NCBI GenBank assembly: GCA_019638575.1
Contig: JAHBTN010000001.1
Span: 248,001 to 312,000, forward strand
From: Ferruginibacter sp.
Lineage (GTDB): Bacteria > Bacteroidota > Bacteroidia > Chitinophagales > Chitinophagaceae
Length of the DNA stretch: 64,000 bases
Direction: 5' to 3'
Position 1 is the first letter of the stretch; each line of letters begins with the position of its first letter. This document shows positions 33,575 to 42,294 of the stretch, in pieces. Under the pieces are notes generated by a model. The model saw only the letters and a program-made list of their open reading frames with translations. It had not been told where the DNA came from and did not search any database. Both the position numbers and the translations under genes were made by a program.

Positions 33575-34378
33575 TTATCTCAATCCTATAAATGAGGTTA
33601 ACTTGTGACGCAGGTTTTTATAACTCATCATATCTACTTTTATACTTCCAACAGCAATCGGGCTTTCAACACGAAGCAATAAATGATTAGGGTCATCGCT
33701 CAGCCAGGCAGTCATCTTTTCGCCACCTTCAAAAATGGTTCCTTTAATTAAAAGCGGTTTTATTTTAATAGCATTAAATCTTCCATACCTGGTTTTTATT
33801 TTCTCTTTTCCCATATACCTAATGTATAAATGATACACTTCATCATCTAAAAACATATCAAAAGGAATTTTATCATCCACTTTATATTTATCAAAATCAA
33901 TATTGCGGGCATAATAAACCATGCTTACCACATCCTGTATACAATCTGTAACTTTAAAAACACCATTGGTACTTATGGCTGTGTTGGCTGCCTGGTTAAA
34001 AGTTACATTGTTATATTTTTTGTAACCACCCTCATCTACATTACGCACAAACTTGTATGGAAGCAGGTTGGCGGTATCTACATAACTTTCATATTTATCC
34101 CTTACCTTAAAAAAATTATCAAAAGCCGAATAAGTTTTTCCTACCCCTTCCAGGTGATAAACAGGTTTGCCATTAAAGCGCTCCAGCGTAGAAGTAAATA
34201 TTGCTTCGCCTGCGCCAATATACATACCCAATGTGCTGTAAAATACTTTCATGCGTACTTCTTCATCTGCTTTAAAGGCGTTGTTCCTCATATTGCAGGC
34301 ATCGTTTTGTGTTGTGGTAAAACTAAAACTGCAAAAACCCGTAATAAACAAAAGCGTCTTTAAAAATCTAATCATCAT
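33575..34378 (-). CDS. DUF3108 domain protein, exported
   Basis: A 267-residue protein with signal peptide (MMIRFLKTLLFITGFCSFSF). The start at ATG 34378 overlaps the stop of the upstream gene by four bases (ATGA), a translational-coupling arrangement; an upstream frame extension lies inside that gene. The mature part is a DUF3108 beta-rich domain (FYSTLGMYIGAGEA, YVDTANLLPYKFVRNVDEGGY, PLLIKGTIFEGGEKMTAWLSDD). Probably periplasmic, function unknown. Confidence 0.84.
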   Translation of the reverse strand: MMIRFLKTLLFITGFCSFSFTTTQNDACNMRNNAFKADEEVRMKVFYSTLGMYIGAGEAIFTSTLERFNGKPVYHLEGVGKTYSAFDNFFKVRDKYESYVDTANLLPYKFVRNVDEGGYKKYNNVTFNQAANTAISTNGVFKVTDCIQDVVSMVYYARNIDFDKYKVDDKIPFDMFLDDEVYHLYIRYMGKEKIKTRYGRFNAIKIKPLLIKGTIFEGGEKMTAWLSDDPNHLLLRVESPIAVGSIKVDMMSYKNLRHKLTSFIGLR

Positions 34379-35352
34379 TTTTTTATTTTGATTCCTAAAA
34401 TTAACAAACTGCCAATTAAAGCAGGTATAAAAAGGTTTACAAACCATATTCCAAAAGTTGCTGTAAGTATTCCTAAAGTATTTAAACTATAAGAAAACAA
34501 AGTTTTTGCCACTGTACCCCTAATACCAAGTTCGGCAATGGCAAATGAAGGAATAATTGCCAGTATCCAGAACATGACGGTGATTATCCAAAAACCAGTC
34601 CACATATTTTGCTCTACATGCAACAACTGTAACATAAAGATGTATTGTAAAACGAAAACTATATACCTGAAAAAGGAAATAGACAGTAACCTTAACAAAA
34701 CTTTTGCTTCAAATGTTTGCAATATGTTAATGTATTTCGAAAACCTGTTAGCATAAGGAAGTTTTTCAAGCAGCCGTATTAAAAGCCCCAGTTTAAAAAA
34801 GAAAAAAATAAAAACAATAGTTCCAATAACACTGCCGTACAAAAATATTTTTATCCAAAAAACAGAAACACCCATAAGTGTTGATGAAACATCTTTACCA
34901 ATTAAAAGGAACAGTAAACCAAAACAGCCCATAAGCATAGTTATAATTAATTGTGCCATGCCGCCGGCAATTGAAAGTGTTATTGCTTTTAACCGGTTAC
35001 CTTCATTTACAAAAAGTATGCGGCCGCCATATTCACCCATACGGTTAGGAGTATTTAATGAAAGTGTAACGCCGCATAAAACAGATTTAAAGGCAGTAAT
35101 AAAACTTAATGGTTGCAAGGGTTTCATTAAAATTTGCCATTTGCGTGCCTCCATACCCCAGTTTACAAATACAAACAAAATAACCAGCCAAAATTTCCAG
35201 GCTTGCGGGCCAAAGGGCATGGCTTTTATTAATGCGATGGAACTGTCAATATCTGGCTGGGCCTTTATTTGCTTATATAAAGACCAAAACAACCATGCAG
35301 CCAGCGCCGGGCCAATAATCCACTTGATTAATATTTTAATACTTTTGTTCAA
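34375..35352 (-). CDS. Flippase-like (LPG synthase TM-region / UPF0104) membrane protein
   Basis: About 325 residues with some eight membrane helices, matching the lysylphosphatidylglycerol-synthase transmembrane family (TPNRMGEYGGRI and AELGIRGT motifs). The frame extends to ATG 35415, but that overlaps the divergent ruvC start; a TTG at 35352 before NKSIKILIKW is more likely. It is coupled by a 4-bp overlap to the DUF3108 gene. A lipid-related role is inferred only from family. Confidence 0.78.
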   Translation of the reverse strand: MNKSIKILIKWIIGPALAAWLFWSLYKQIKAQPDIDSSIALIKAMPFGPQAWKFWLVILFVFVNWGMEARKWQILMKPLQPLSFITAFKSVLCGVTLSLNTPNRMGEYGGRILFVNEGNRLKAITLSIAGGMAQLIITMLMGCFGLLFLLIGKDVSSTLMGVSVFWIKIFLYGSVIGTIVFIFFFFKLGLLIRLLEKLPYANRFSKYINILQTFEAKVLLRLLSISFFRYIVFVLQYIFMLQLLHVEQNMWTGFWIITVMFWILAIIPSFAIAELGIRGTVAKTLFSYSLNTLGILTATFGIWFVNLFIPALIGSLLILGIKIKK

Positions 35353-35399
35353 TACACAATGATAGTTTAAAAATAAAGGCCGAAAAAATAATAACCACA

Positions 35400-35969
35400 T
35401 TGCAAAAGAAAACAAATATCATTTTAGGTATCGACCCCGGTACTATTATTATGGGCTATGGGCTGATACGTGTACACGGCAATAAAATTTCATTATTGGA
35501 AATGGGTGTTTTACAACCGGGCAAAGTAAAAGACAGTTATAAAAAACTACAACTAATTTTTAATACAGTTAGCGGATTGGTAACCAAATACCAGCCTGAT
35601 ACTTTTGCCATTGAAGCTCCTTTTTTTGGCAAAAATGTTCAAAGTATGCTTAAACTTGGCAAGGCACAGGGAGTGGCTATAGCTGCTGCTTTACGGCACG
35701 GGCTGGAGGTAACAGAATACCAGCCTAAAAAAGTAAAACAATCTGTAACGGGTAATGGCAATGCATCTAAAGAACAGGTACAAAAAATGTTGCAGCAAAT
35801 TTTAGCTTTTGATGACAGCCCTAAATATTACGATGCAACCGATGCGCTGGCAGTAGCCGTATGTCATCATTTTCAACAAAAAGCTTCATTGCCCAGCAAC
35901 AAACAAAAGGCAAACGGCTGGAAAGACTTTATTGCCAAACATCCCGAAAAAATAATAGTGGTAAAGTAA
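35400..35969 (+). CDS. ruvC: Holliday junction resolvase RuvC
   Basis: Cleaves Holliday junctions with RuvAB. The 189 residues keep all four acidic catalytic positions: Asp12 (GIDPGT), Glu72 (FAIEAPFFGKN), Asp145 and Asp148 (YDATDALAVA), matching E. coli Asp7, Glu66, Asp138 and Asp141. The start is TTG at 35400; no in-frame ATG precedes the first motif. Its start region overlaps the opposite-strand frame of the flippase gene. ruvAB are not adjacent. Confidence 0.94.
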   Translation: MQKKTNIILGIDPGTIIMGYGLIRVHGNKISLLEMGVLQPGKVKDSYKKLQLIFNTVSGLVTKYQPDTFAIEAPFFGKNVQSMLKLGKAQGVAIAAALRHGLEVTEYQPKKVKQSVTGNGNASKEQVQKMLQQILAFDDSPKYYDATDALAVAVCHHFQQKASLPSNKQKANGWKDFIAKHPEKIIVVK

Positions 35970-36042
35970 TGGTACTTAACCTGCGGTTAACAATATTTAG
36001 CAAGTAGCTTTATAATTTCAACATCGTTTATATAAACACCTG

Positions 36043-37314
36043 ATGGTTATTCGTTCAAAAACATTGCGGTTGGTGATTTTAATCAGTACTGTTTTAATCA
36101 CACTCATCATAGCCATACAACTTATATGGCTGCAGAAAGTGTATATGTACGAAGAAAAACAGTTTAATATAAATGTATCAAAAAGTATACGCAGTTTATA
36201 TACCGATATGGAGTTGGTTAATGATGCCAGCGATAATGGTCAAAAAGTAATTGAAAACATAAACCCCGATGTTTATTTATTAAAGATAGACTGCAGCCCC
36301 AACCTGCCACAGTTGTGGGAAAACCTTAAGGCCGAACTAACCGATTTTGATGTATATACAGATTGCAGGGCCAGTATTTACGATCCGGTACAAAATAAAT
36401 ATGTTACCGAAGAATATATTAATCTTCCGGATTCTTACTTTCCATCTGAAAAAGAAAATGAATTACAGGTATATACCCGCTCATATCCTTACATAGCCTT
36501 GTATTTTCCACACCGTGGGCAATATATTATTAAACAAATGTTGTTTTGGATAGCTTCAAGCGGATTGTTGCTGCTTGTACTTACCGGTTTTGGTATCAGT
36601 ATATTTTACCTGTACCGACAAAAATTTTATAACGAAACACAAAAAGATTTTGTAAATAATTTTACACATGAATTTAAAACCCCCCTGGCTGTAATAAAAA
36701 TTGCATCTGATGTACTTAAGCAAAAAAACATTATTGACAAGCCCGAAAAACTTAACAACTATGCAGGCATCATAAACGAACAAACAAACCACCTGCAAAT
36801 GCAGGTGCAGCGTTTGTTAGAAATAGCCTATACCGACCGTAGCCACCTGCCACTTGAAAAAGAATCGTTTAATGCCAACGAACTGATACAACAATCCATA
36901 AATGATTTACAACCGTATATTGAGCAAAAAAATGCCATTGTACATACCGGTTTTTCTATTCCTGTTTCCATCATTAAAGCAGATAAGGCTTACCTTAGAT
37001 TATGCCTAATAAACCTTATTGAAAATGCCATTAAATACGCCGAAAAACCGGTTATTGATATCAACACTTCTATCGAAGGTGCAAATTTCTGTATTAGTGT
37101 AAAAGACAATGGCATAGGTATTGCACCCGAGCATCAAAAAAAGGTATTTGAACGCTTTTACCGTATTACCGAAGGTGAACTTCGCAGCAGTAAAGGTTTT
37201 GGGCTTGGCTTAAATTTTGTGAAAAAAGTTGTGGATACACATAACGGCAAGATTGAAGTGAAAAGTGAATTAGGCAAAGGAAGTACGTTTACCATTAAAA
37301 TACCCCGTAATTAA
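36043..37314 (+). CDS. Sensor histidine kinase
   Basis: A 423-residue membrane kinase: TM1 (about 9-30), a periplasmic sensor region (about 31-165) without recognised fold, TM2 (about 167-191), then a HisKA domain with phospho-acceptor His209 in NNFTHEFKTPL and an HATPase domain with N-box NLIENAIKYAE, DNGIGIAPE and GFGLGLNFVK. It pairs with the response regulator starting 10 bp after its stop. Signal unknown. Confidence 0.92.
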   Translation: MVIRSKTLRLVILISTVLITLIIAIQLIWLQKVYMYEEKQFNINVSKSIRSLYTDMELVNDASDNGQKVIENINPDVYLLKIDCSPNLPQLWENLKAELTDFDVYTDCRASIYDPVQNKYVTEEYINLPDSYFPSEKENELQVYTRSYPYIALYFPHRGQYIIKQMLFWIASSGLLLLVLTGFGISIFYLYRQKFYNETQKDFVNNFTHEFKTPLAVIKIASDVLKQKNIIDKPEKLNNYAGIINEQTNHLQMQVQRLLEIAYTDRSHLPLEKESFNANELIQQSINDLQPYIEQKNAIVHTGFSIPVSIIKADKAYLRLCLINLIENAIKYAEKPVIDINTSIEGANFCISVKDNGIGIAPEHQKKVFERFYRITEGELRSSKGFGLGLNFVKKVVDTHNGKIEVKSELGKGSTFTIKIPRN

Positions 37315-37324
37315 AAAATACCGT

Positions 37325-38017
37325 ATGCAAAAAGGAAAAGTATTATTAGCCGAAGACGACCTGGCACTTGGCTTTGTTATTAAGGACTCGCTACAGGACA
37401 TTGACTTTGAAGTAACGCATTGCCCCGATGGCGAAACAGCCTGGCAGCAATTTCAAAAAAAGGAATTTGATATTTGCCTGCTGGATGTTAATATGCCCGT
37501 AAGGGATGGTTTTTCGCTGGCAAAAAAAATAAGGCAGTTAAGCGATGTGGTACCCATCATTTTCTTAACAGCTAAAAGTATGCAGGAAGACAAAATAAAG
37601 GGTTTTCAATCGGGTGCCGATGATTATTTGACAAAACCTTTTAGTATGGAAGAGCTGATATTGCGTATGGAAGTTTTTTTACGACGCACAAAAAAGTTAC
37701 AGGCCGATGCAGACGAAGTGTACCAGTTAGGAAAATTAAAGTTTGTAGTTAATGAATTAAAAATATATACAGGTAAAGAAGAAATAACACTTACCCAAAA
37801 AGAATCGGACCTGTTACGCTTTTTTGCCCAACACGAAAACAAGGTATTAAAACGTGAAGAAGTTTTATTACATGTGTGGGGTAAGGATGATTATTTTTTA
37901 GGCCGCAGCATGGATGTATTTATAACAAAACTTCGCAAGCATTTTAAAGCCGACCCCAACATTGTGCTGGAAACCATACATGGAGTAGGTTTCAGGTTAC
38001 AGGTAATGCAAGCCTGA
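37325..38017 (+). CDS. OmpR/PhoB-family response regulator
   Basis: A 230-residue regulator. The receiver domain (about 1-120) has Asp11/Asp12, phospho-acceptor Asp54 in CLLDVNMP, Thr in FLTAKS and Lys in LTKPF. It is followed by a winged-helix DNA-binding domain (about 132-228, ESDLLRFFAQHENKVLKREEVLLHVWG region, in part). It forms an operon with the kinase upstream. Targets are unknown. Its stop lies 1 bp from the end of the convergent HIT gene. Confidence 0.93.
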   Translation: MQKGKVLLAEDDLALGFVIKDSLQDIDFEVTHCPDGETAWQQFQKKEFDICLLDVNMPVRDGFSLAKKIRQLSDVVPIIFLTAKSMQEDKIKGFQSGADDYLTKPFSMEELILRMEVFLRRTKKLQADADEVYQLGKLKFVVNELKIYTGKEEITLTQKESDLLRFFAQHENKVLKREEVLLHVWGKDDYFLGRSMDVFITKLRKHFKADPNIVLETIHGVGFRLQVMQA

Positions 38018-38018
38018 G

Positions 38019-38408
38019 CTACATTTGGGCCAATATCATTTCCCGGGTATTTTTTAATTCATCCTGAGAAGGATTAAGTTTGGGCCTGGTAAAATTTAGG
38101 TCGTTAGCCGAGTTGATAGGAATTAAATGCATGTGGGTATGTGGCACCTCAAGCCCAACTACACTTAAACCACAACGTTTACATGTAAATGCTTTTTCAA
38201 TTGCTTTAGCAATGGGTTTTGCAAATACAAGCATTTCGGCCAGGTATTCATCAGGTACATCAAAAATTTTATCTATTTCAATTTTAGGCACCACCAGTAC
38301 ATGGCCTGTTACCAATGGCTCTATATCCAAAAAAGCGATAAACTTTTCGCTCTCTGCAATTTTATACGAAGGCAATTGCCCGTTAATAATTTTTGTAAAT
38401 ACTGTCAT
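38019..38408 (-). CDS. HIT family protein
   Basis: A 129-residue histidine-triad nucleotide-binding protein. ATG at 38408 (MTVFTKIINGQLPSYKI) is preferred to an ATG nine codons upstream. Motifs: FLDIEPLVTGHVLVVPK and the triad HTHMHLIP (His-x-His-x-His). Members hydrolyse nucleoside phosphoramidates or AMP-linked compounds. It lies just downstream of greA, behind a terminator. Confidence 0.92.
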   Translation of the reverse strand: MTVFTKIINGQLPSYKIAESEKFIAFLDIEPLVTGHVLVVPKIEIDKIFDVPDEYLAEMLVFAKPIAKAIEKAFTCKRCGLSVVGLEVPHTHMHLIPINSANDLNFTRPKLNPSQDELKNTREMILAQM

Positions 38409-38431
38409 TGTTTTTTTTGTAAATATACAAC

Positions 38432-38463
38432 ACAAAAAAGCCCGTTCGGATTTTGAACGAGCT
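38432..38463 (-). terminator. Terminator after greA
   Basis: On the minus strand AGCTCGTTC (38463-38455) pairs with GAACGGGCT (38447-38439) with one G-T pair, followed by a T run. Confidence 0.82.
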
Positions 38464-38483
38464 AAGAAGATCAGTCTTTTTGC

Positions 38484-38957
38484 TTACAATTCAATTTTTT
38501 CAACTTTAAATTTAAGTATGCCTGCAGGTACCTGCACTTCCACCACATCACCTACAACTTTTCCTAACAGGCCTTTACCAATGGGTGATGTTACAGAAAT
38601 TTTACCTTGTTTAAGATCGGCTTCGTTTTCTGATACAATTTTATAAGTTACCTGCTTTTTAGTTGAAAGGTTTGTTAGTGTAACTTTAGTTAGAATAGAA
38701 ACTTTACTGGTATCAATATTACTTTCATCTAAAATACGGGCATTGGCAATTACGCTCTCAAGGTGTTTAATTTTAGCTTCCAATATACCTTGTGCTTCTT
38801 TGGCAGCGTCGTATTCTGCATTTTCTTTCAAATCGCCCTTTTCCCTGGCTTCTGCAATAGCATGGCTTGCAGCAGGCCTTTCAACTCCTTTCATGTGTTG
38901 CAGTTCTTCTTTTAATTTTTCAAAAGTTTCGGCTGTAACATAATTTGTCTTGTTCAT
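38484..38957 (-). CDS. greA: Transcription elongation factor GreA
   Basis: Stimulates transcript cleavage by backtracked RNA polymerase. The 157 residues show the N-terminal coiled coil with conserved acidic tip (AEAREKGDLKENAEYDAAKEAQ, split across the helix turn) and the C-terminal FKBP-like domain ending ISVTSPIGKGLLGKVVGDVVEV. Length is normal. Terminators lie on both sides, suggesting a monocistronic unit. Confidence 0.96.
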   Translation of the reverse strand: MNKTNYVTAETFEKLKEELQHMKGVERPAASHAIAEAREKGDLKENAEYDAAKEAQGILEAKIKHLESVIANARILDESNIDTSKVSILTKVTLTNLSTKKQVTYKIVSENEADLKQGKISVTSPIGKGLLGKVVGDVVEVQVPAGILKFKVEKIEL

Positions 38958-38971
38958 AATATTCAGTTTAA

Positions 38972-39009
38972 CAAAAAAAATACAACGCCTCAGATTGCCT
39001 AAGGCGTTG
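38972..39009 (-). terminator. Terminator after the 2-hydroxyacid dehydrogenase gene
   Basis: CAACGCCT (38983-38990) and AGGCGTTG (39002-39009) form a stem; on the minus strand eight T residues follow. It ends just upstream of the greA start. Confidence 0.82.
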
Positions 39010-39035
39010 CATGTATTACAAAAATAGTAAAAATT

Positions 39036-39974
39036 TTATATTTTGAGCTTTTCGATAATAATGGCGCTCATTTTATAAAAAGCCTCATTTGAATAACCGG
39101 CAATATGTGGTGTGAGCAGTACATTAGGGTTACCTGCCAGGTACCTCATCTCTTCTTTTTCTTGTTCAGTATAGGTATCTAACCGCTCATTTTCCAATAC
39201 ATCTAACGCTGCGCCGCTTATAATATTTTGTTGTAATGCCTTAATTAAGGCAGGGGTTTTTACTACGGCTCCCCTGGCAGTATTGATGATGACCGGTTTT
39301 TGTTTAAGCATAGCAAAAAAATTTTCATCTGCCATATGCCGGGTTTGTGCAGTTAAAGGAACATGAAAACTAATTACATCTGCATATCGGCAAACCTGCT
39401 CAAGATTAGCCTCTTTTATATGAGCTTTGCCAAAATCAAACTTAGCAATATCATTAGCTAATACAGTAACATCAAACGCACCCAGTAATTTAGCTAAAGT
39501 ACTACCTGTATTTCCGTAGCCAATAATGCCTACAGTTTTACCGGCCAGTTCGGTTCCCCTGTTTTCTTCCCTTATCCAGCGGCCATTTTTCACTTCTTCA
39601 AAACTGCTGCTGATTTTATTTAGTAAATTAAGTAACATACCCAAAGCATGCTCGGCTACAGCATTACGGTTTCCCTCGGGACTACTTACACATTTTATCC
39701 CTTTTGAAGTTGCATATTCCACATCAATCAATTCCATCCCGCTGCCAAGCCTGCCAATCCATTCAAGCCGGCTTGCTTTATCAATTAAAGTCTTATCAAT
39801 CTTTAACCTGGTAGTTACAATAAATCCAGTAGCTTCATCAGCTACTTCCATCAATTCATCATAAGTGATTTGTGGATTATATAAAATTTTGTACCCCTTT
39901 TGCTGTAACTCCCGGGGCAACAAATCGTGCACCTTTGCTGTAATTACCACTAATTTTCCTGTAGACATAATCAT
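39036..39974 (-). CDS. D-2-hydroxyacid dehydrogenase (SerA-like)
   Basis: A 312-residue NAD-dependent dehydrogenase. The cofactor domain has [16 protein letters not shown]. The catalytic Arg is in INTARGAVV, the Glu in ALDVLENER and the His in LTPHIAGYS. Similar to 3-phosphoglycerate dehydrogenase but lacking the ACT domain, so substrate could be phosphoglycerate or another 2-hydroxyacid. It starts 2 bp after the ridA stop on the same strand; ATG 39968 is an alternative start. Confidence 0.86.
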   Translation of the reverse strand: MIMSTGKLVVITAKVHDLLPRELQQKGYKILYNPQITYDELMEVADEATGFIVTTRLKIDKTLIDKASRLEWIGRLGSGMELIDVEYATSKGIKCVSSPEGNRNAVAEHALGMLLNLLNKISSSFEEVKNGRWIREENRGTELAGKTVGIIGYGNTGSTLAKLLGAFDVTVLANDIAKFDFGKAHIKEANLEQVCRYADVISFHVPLTAQTRHMADENFFAMLKQKPVIINTARGAVVKTPALIKALQQNIISGAALDVLENERLDTYTEQEKEEMRYLAGNPNVLLTPHIAGYSNEAFYKMSAIIIEKLKI

Positions 39975-39976
39975 GC

Positions 39977-40360
39977 TTATTTTATTGCAATCATGCTAAT
40001 CTCTACATTAACATTTTTAGGCAAACCTTTTACTGCAACTGTTTCTCTTGCCGGGTAACCGTCTTCTTCCGAAAAATAACTTCCATAAACATCATTTACC
40101 TGGGTAAACAAAGCCATATCGCTTAAAAATATGGTTGTTTTTACAATATGCTTAAAATCCATTCCGGCTTCTGTTAATACAGCTTTTAAGTTTAGCATTA
40201 CCTGGTTTGTTTCAGTTGCAATATCTGCATTGGCAAGTTCTGATGTTCCCGGTACAAGGGCTATCTGGCCCGAAATAAACAACATGCCGCCATTTAAAAT
40301 AGCCTGGTTATATGGCCCAATAGGTGCAGGCGCCTGTGTAGTTTTAATGATTGTTTTCAT
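39977..40360 (-). CDS. ridA: RidA family deaminase
   Basis: Hydrolyses reactive 2-aminoacrylate-type enamines and imines. The 127-residue trimeric-fold protein has [23 protein letters not shown] at the start and [19 protein letters not shown] at the end, with the substrate-binding Arg in ARETV. Cytoplasmic. It forms an apparent operon with the hydroxyacid dehydrogenase and has a divergent promoter region shared with the next gene. Confidence 0.9.
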   Translation of the reverse strand: MKTIIKTTQAPAPIGPYNQAILNGGMLFISGQIALVPGTSELANADIATETNQVMLNLKAVLTEAGMDFKHIVKTTIFLSDMALFTQVNDVYGSYFSEEDGYPARETVAVKGLPKNVNVEISMIAIK

Positions 40361-40389
40361 CTTTATTAAAGTTTATTTTTTTTGATTAG

Positions 40390-40421
40390 CAAATATATCT
40401 TTTATCAACCACCTATTTTTG
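40390..40421. promoter_or_regulatory. Back-to-back -7 elements for ridA (-) and the 3HCDH-like gene (+)
   Basis: Minus strand TATATTTG at 40397-40390 faces ridA; plus strand TATTTTTG at 40414-40421 faces the ATG at 40434. Both fit TAnnTTTG; neither has a clear -33 TTG. Confidence 0.5.
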
Positions 40422-40433
40422 TAAAAAAATTAC

Positions 40434-41054
40434 ATGAAGGTAATAGTATTTGCTAACGATACACAGTGGAATGAACTTACAAACAACCGAACAGGTATTG
40501 ATTGGCAAAAGGTAGATGACTACAATGATTTTAATAAATATACTGATGCAGATGCATTCTTTTGTTTACTGCAAGGGGTTGATGTAACAGCTTTTAAAAA
40601 TTTAAATAAACCCGTTATTATAAATTCAACCATCAACAGTTTAAATGCATTAAAAGCACCGTCAAATGTTTTACGCATTAATGGATGGACTACATTTTTA
40701 AACAGGCAAACATGGGAAATTGCCGGCAAGCTAAATGAACAAGCGACAGCATTATTTAACAGCCTAAATATAAAAATACAAACAGTAGCTGATGAGCCTG
40801 GTTTTATTGCTGCAAGAGTAATTGCTATGATAATTAATGAAGCTTATTTTGCATTGGGAGAGGATGTAAGCAGTAAGAAAGAGATAGACATAGCCATGAA
40901 ACTTGGAACTAATTATCCTTACGGCCCTTTTGAATGGGGAGCGCTCATTGGAGAAGAAAACATTTTATTACTATTACAAAAATTATCTGAAACTGATACC
41001 CGTTACCTACCGGCTGATTTTTTGGTAAACGAAGTAAAGAATAAAAAAGCATGA
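40434..41054 (+). CDS. 3-hydroxyacyl-CoA dehydrogenase C-terminal-domain-like protein
   Basis: A 206-residue protein. The C-terminal half (about 115-200) matches the helical dimerisation domain of 3-hydroxyacyl-CoA dehydrogenases: DEPGFIAARVIAMIINEAYFALGEDVSSKKEIDIAMKLGTNYPYGPFEW (given in parts; key GFIAARV and YPYGPFEW). The N-terminal half lacks the GxGxxG NAD site, so catalysis as a dehydrogenase is doubtful. Its stop overlaps the tsaB ATG by four bases. Function unknown. Confidence 0.75.
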   Translation: MKVIVFANDTQWNELTNNRTGIDWQKVDDYNDFNKYTDADAFFCLLQGVDVTAFKNLNKPVIINSTINSLNALKAPSNVLRINGWTTFLNRQTWEIAGKLNEQATALFNSLNIKIQTVADEPGFIAARVIAMIINEAYFALGEDVSSKKEIDIAMKLGTNYPYGPFEWGALIGEENILLLLQKLSETDTRYLPADFLVNEVKNKKA

Positions 41055-41740
41055 GCCTCATTTTAAATATAGATACAGCATCTGAAAAAGCACATGTATG
41101 CTTTGCTAATGATGGAAAAGTTATTTCGGTATTGTATAGCAATTTGCAAAAAGAGCATGCATCTTTTGTACAAACAGCCATTCAGCAACTTGAAAAAAAT
41201 ACCGGTATCGTTTTATCAAAAATAGATGCTGTTGCAGTAACTGCAGGCCCGGGCTCATATACAGGGCTAAGGGTTGGTATGGCCAGCGCCAAAGGAATTT
41301 GTTATGCTTTACAAAAACCATTGATAGCTATTAACACGCTTGAGATGATGGCTGCATCGGCAATACTATCTTTAAAAGAAACTGATAATGATTTATTACT
41401 ATGCCCCATGATGGATGCCAGGCGTATGGAAGTTTTTACTGCCATTTATAAACAAAGTTTGCAAATAGTATTAGAACCGTGTGCAATGATTTTGGATGAA
41501 ATGTCTTTTAAAAATGAGTTGCTTGAAAAAGAAATATTGTTTTTTGGTAATGGGTCTTTAAAATGGGAAAAAATTTGTATAAACAAAAATGCCCGCTTCA
41601 GGCAAATAGAAAATGAGCCCGCAGCCCTTAGTAACTTATCATACAGGTATTTTTTAAAAAATAATTTTGCCAGCCTGGCATACAGCGAACCCTTCTATCT
41701 AAAAGAGTTTCAATTCGTTAATCCCGATAAAAAATATTAA
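41051..41740 (+). CDS. tsaB: tRNA threonylcarbamoyladenosine biosynthesis protein TsaB
   Basis: Scaffold partner of TsaD in making the t6A37 modification of ANN-decoding tRNAs. The 229 residues show ILNIDTASEKAHVCF and AVTAGPGSYTGLRVGMASAKGICYAL, the ASKHA-fold signature. Length is typical. The ATG overlaps the preceding stop (ATGA), indicating coupled translation. TsaD and TsaE are elsewhere. Confidence 0.92.
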   Translation: MSLILNIDTASEKAHVCFANDGKVISVLYSNLQKEHASFVQTAIQQLEKNTGIVLSKIDAVAVTAGPGSYTGLRVGMASAKGICYALQKPLIAINTLEMMAASAILSLKETDNDLLLCPMMDARRMEVFTAIYKQSLQIVLEPCAMILDEMSFKNELLEKEILFFGNGSLKWEKICINKNARFRQIENEPAALSNLSYRYFLKNNFASLAYSEPFYLKEFQFVNPDKKY

Positions 41741-41775
41741 AATAAAAAAAACGTTATTTAAGTTTAAATATATGG

Positions 41776-41802
41776 TTGCATAAGCAATTAATAGTATATT
41801 TG
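41776..41802 (+). promoter_or_regulatory. Promoter for arsR-type regulator
   Basis: TTG (41776-41778), a 16-bp spacer and TATATTTG (41795-41802), a strong consensus match 41 nt before the ATG. Confidence 0.68.
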
Positions 41803-41806
41803 TAAA

Positions 41807-41828
41807 GTTCAAACATTGTTCAAGCATT
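41807..41828 (+). promoter_or_regulatory. Tandem 11-bp repeat just downstream of the promoter
   Basis: GTTCAAACATT is followed directly by GTTCAAGCATT (one difference). The repeats lie on one helical face right at the predicted transcription start of the ArsR-type gene, a natural place for an autoregulatory operator. Confidence 0.5.
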
Positions 41829-41843
41829 TAAAATTTTATCCTT

Positions 41844-42197
41844 ATGATGGTTACGTCACAAACACGTGAACAGGAAGCCATAGCTTCAGCAAAAAATTCA
41901 ATTTCCTCAGTTACTATGGATTACAATGCACTTAAAAAAGCAGCATTAGTATTGAGGGCGCTAAACCATAAACTGCGCCAGCAATTACTTAAATTAATAG
42001 AGGAAGAAAAAAAGATTACTGTTACAGAAATTTATGTTCGTTTACGGTTAGAACAATCTGTAGCATCGCAGCACCTTGCCATTTTACGTAAAGCGGGCAT
42101 AGTGAATACAGAACGTGATGGAAAATTTATTTTTTATACCGTTAATTTTAAACGGTTAGAAGATATTAGCCAGTTTGTAAAAAACTTGGTTGGTTAA
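41844..42197 (+). CDS. ArsR/SmtB-family winged-helix regulator lacking cysteine
   Basis: A 117-residue regulator: helix with LVLRALNHKLRQQLLKLIEE, HTH with VTEIYVRLRLEQSVASQHLAILRKAGIV (recognition helix around SVASQHLAIL) and wing ERDGKFIFYTV. The protein contains no cysteine, so it cannot use the Cys-based metal site of ArsR/CadC or the dithiol persulfide switch of SqrR/BigR. A start a few codons later (M25) is possible. It precedes the CstB-like gene but is separated by a terminator. Inducer unknown. Confidence 0.86.
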   Translation: MMVTSQTREQEAIASAKNSISSVTMDYNALKKAALVLRALNHKLRQQLLKLIEEEKKITVTEIYVRLRLEQSVASQHLAILRKAGIVNTERDGKFIFYTVNFKRLEDISQFVKNLVG

Positions 42198-42217
42198 ATT
42201 TTCTATATCTTTTTTAT

Positions 42218-42250
42218 AAAGCGCTCCGGAATACCCGGTGGCGCTTTTTT
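42218..42250 (+). terminator. Terminator between arsR-type gene and CstB-like gene
   Basis: AAAGCGC (42218-42224) pairs with GCGCTTT (42241-42247); inner CCGG/CCGG extends the hairpin; a T run follows. Confidence 0.82.
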
Positions 42251-42255
42251 ATTTT

Positions 42256-42263
42256 TATCTTTG
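42256..42263 (+). promoter_or_regulatory. -7 element for CstB-like gene
   Basis: TATCTTTG directly after the terminator, 31 nt before the ATG at 42295. The upstream -33 position falls in the terminator stem and has no TTG. Confidence 0.45.
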
Positions 42264-42294
42264 CGGCTATCATTTTAAAAAATTATTTATAGCT

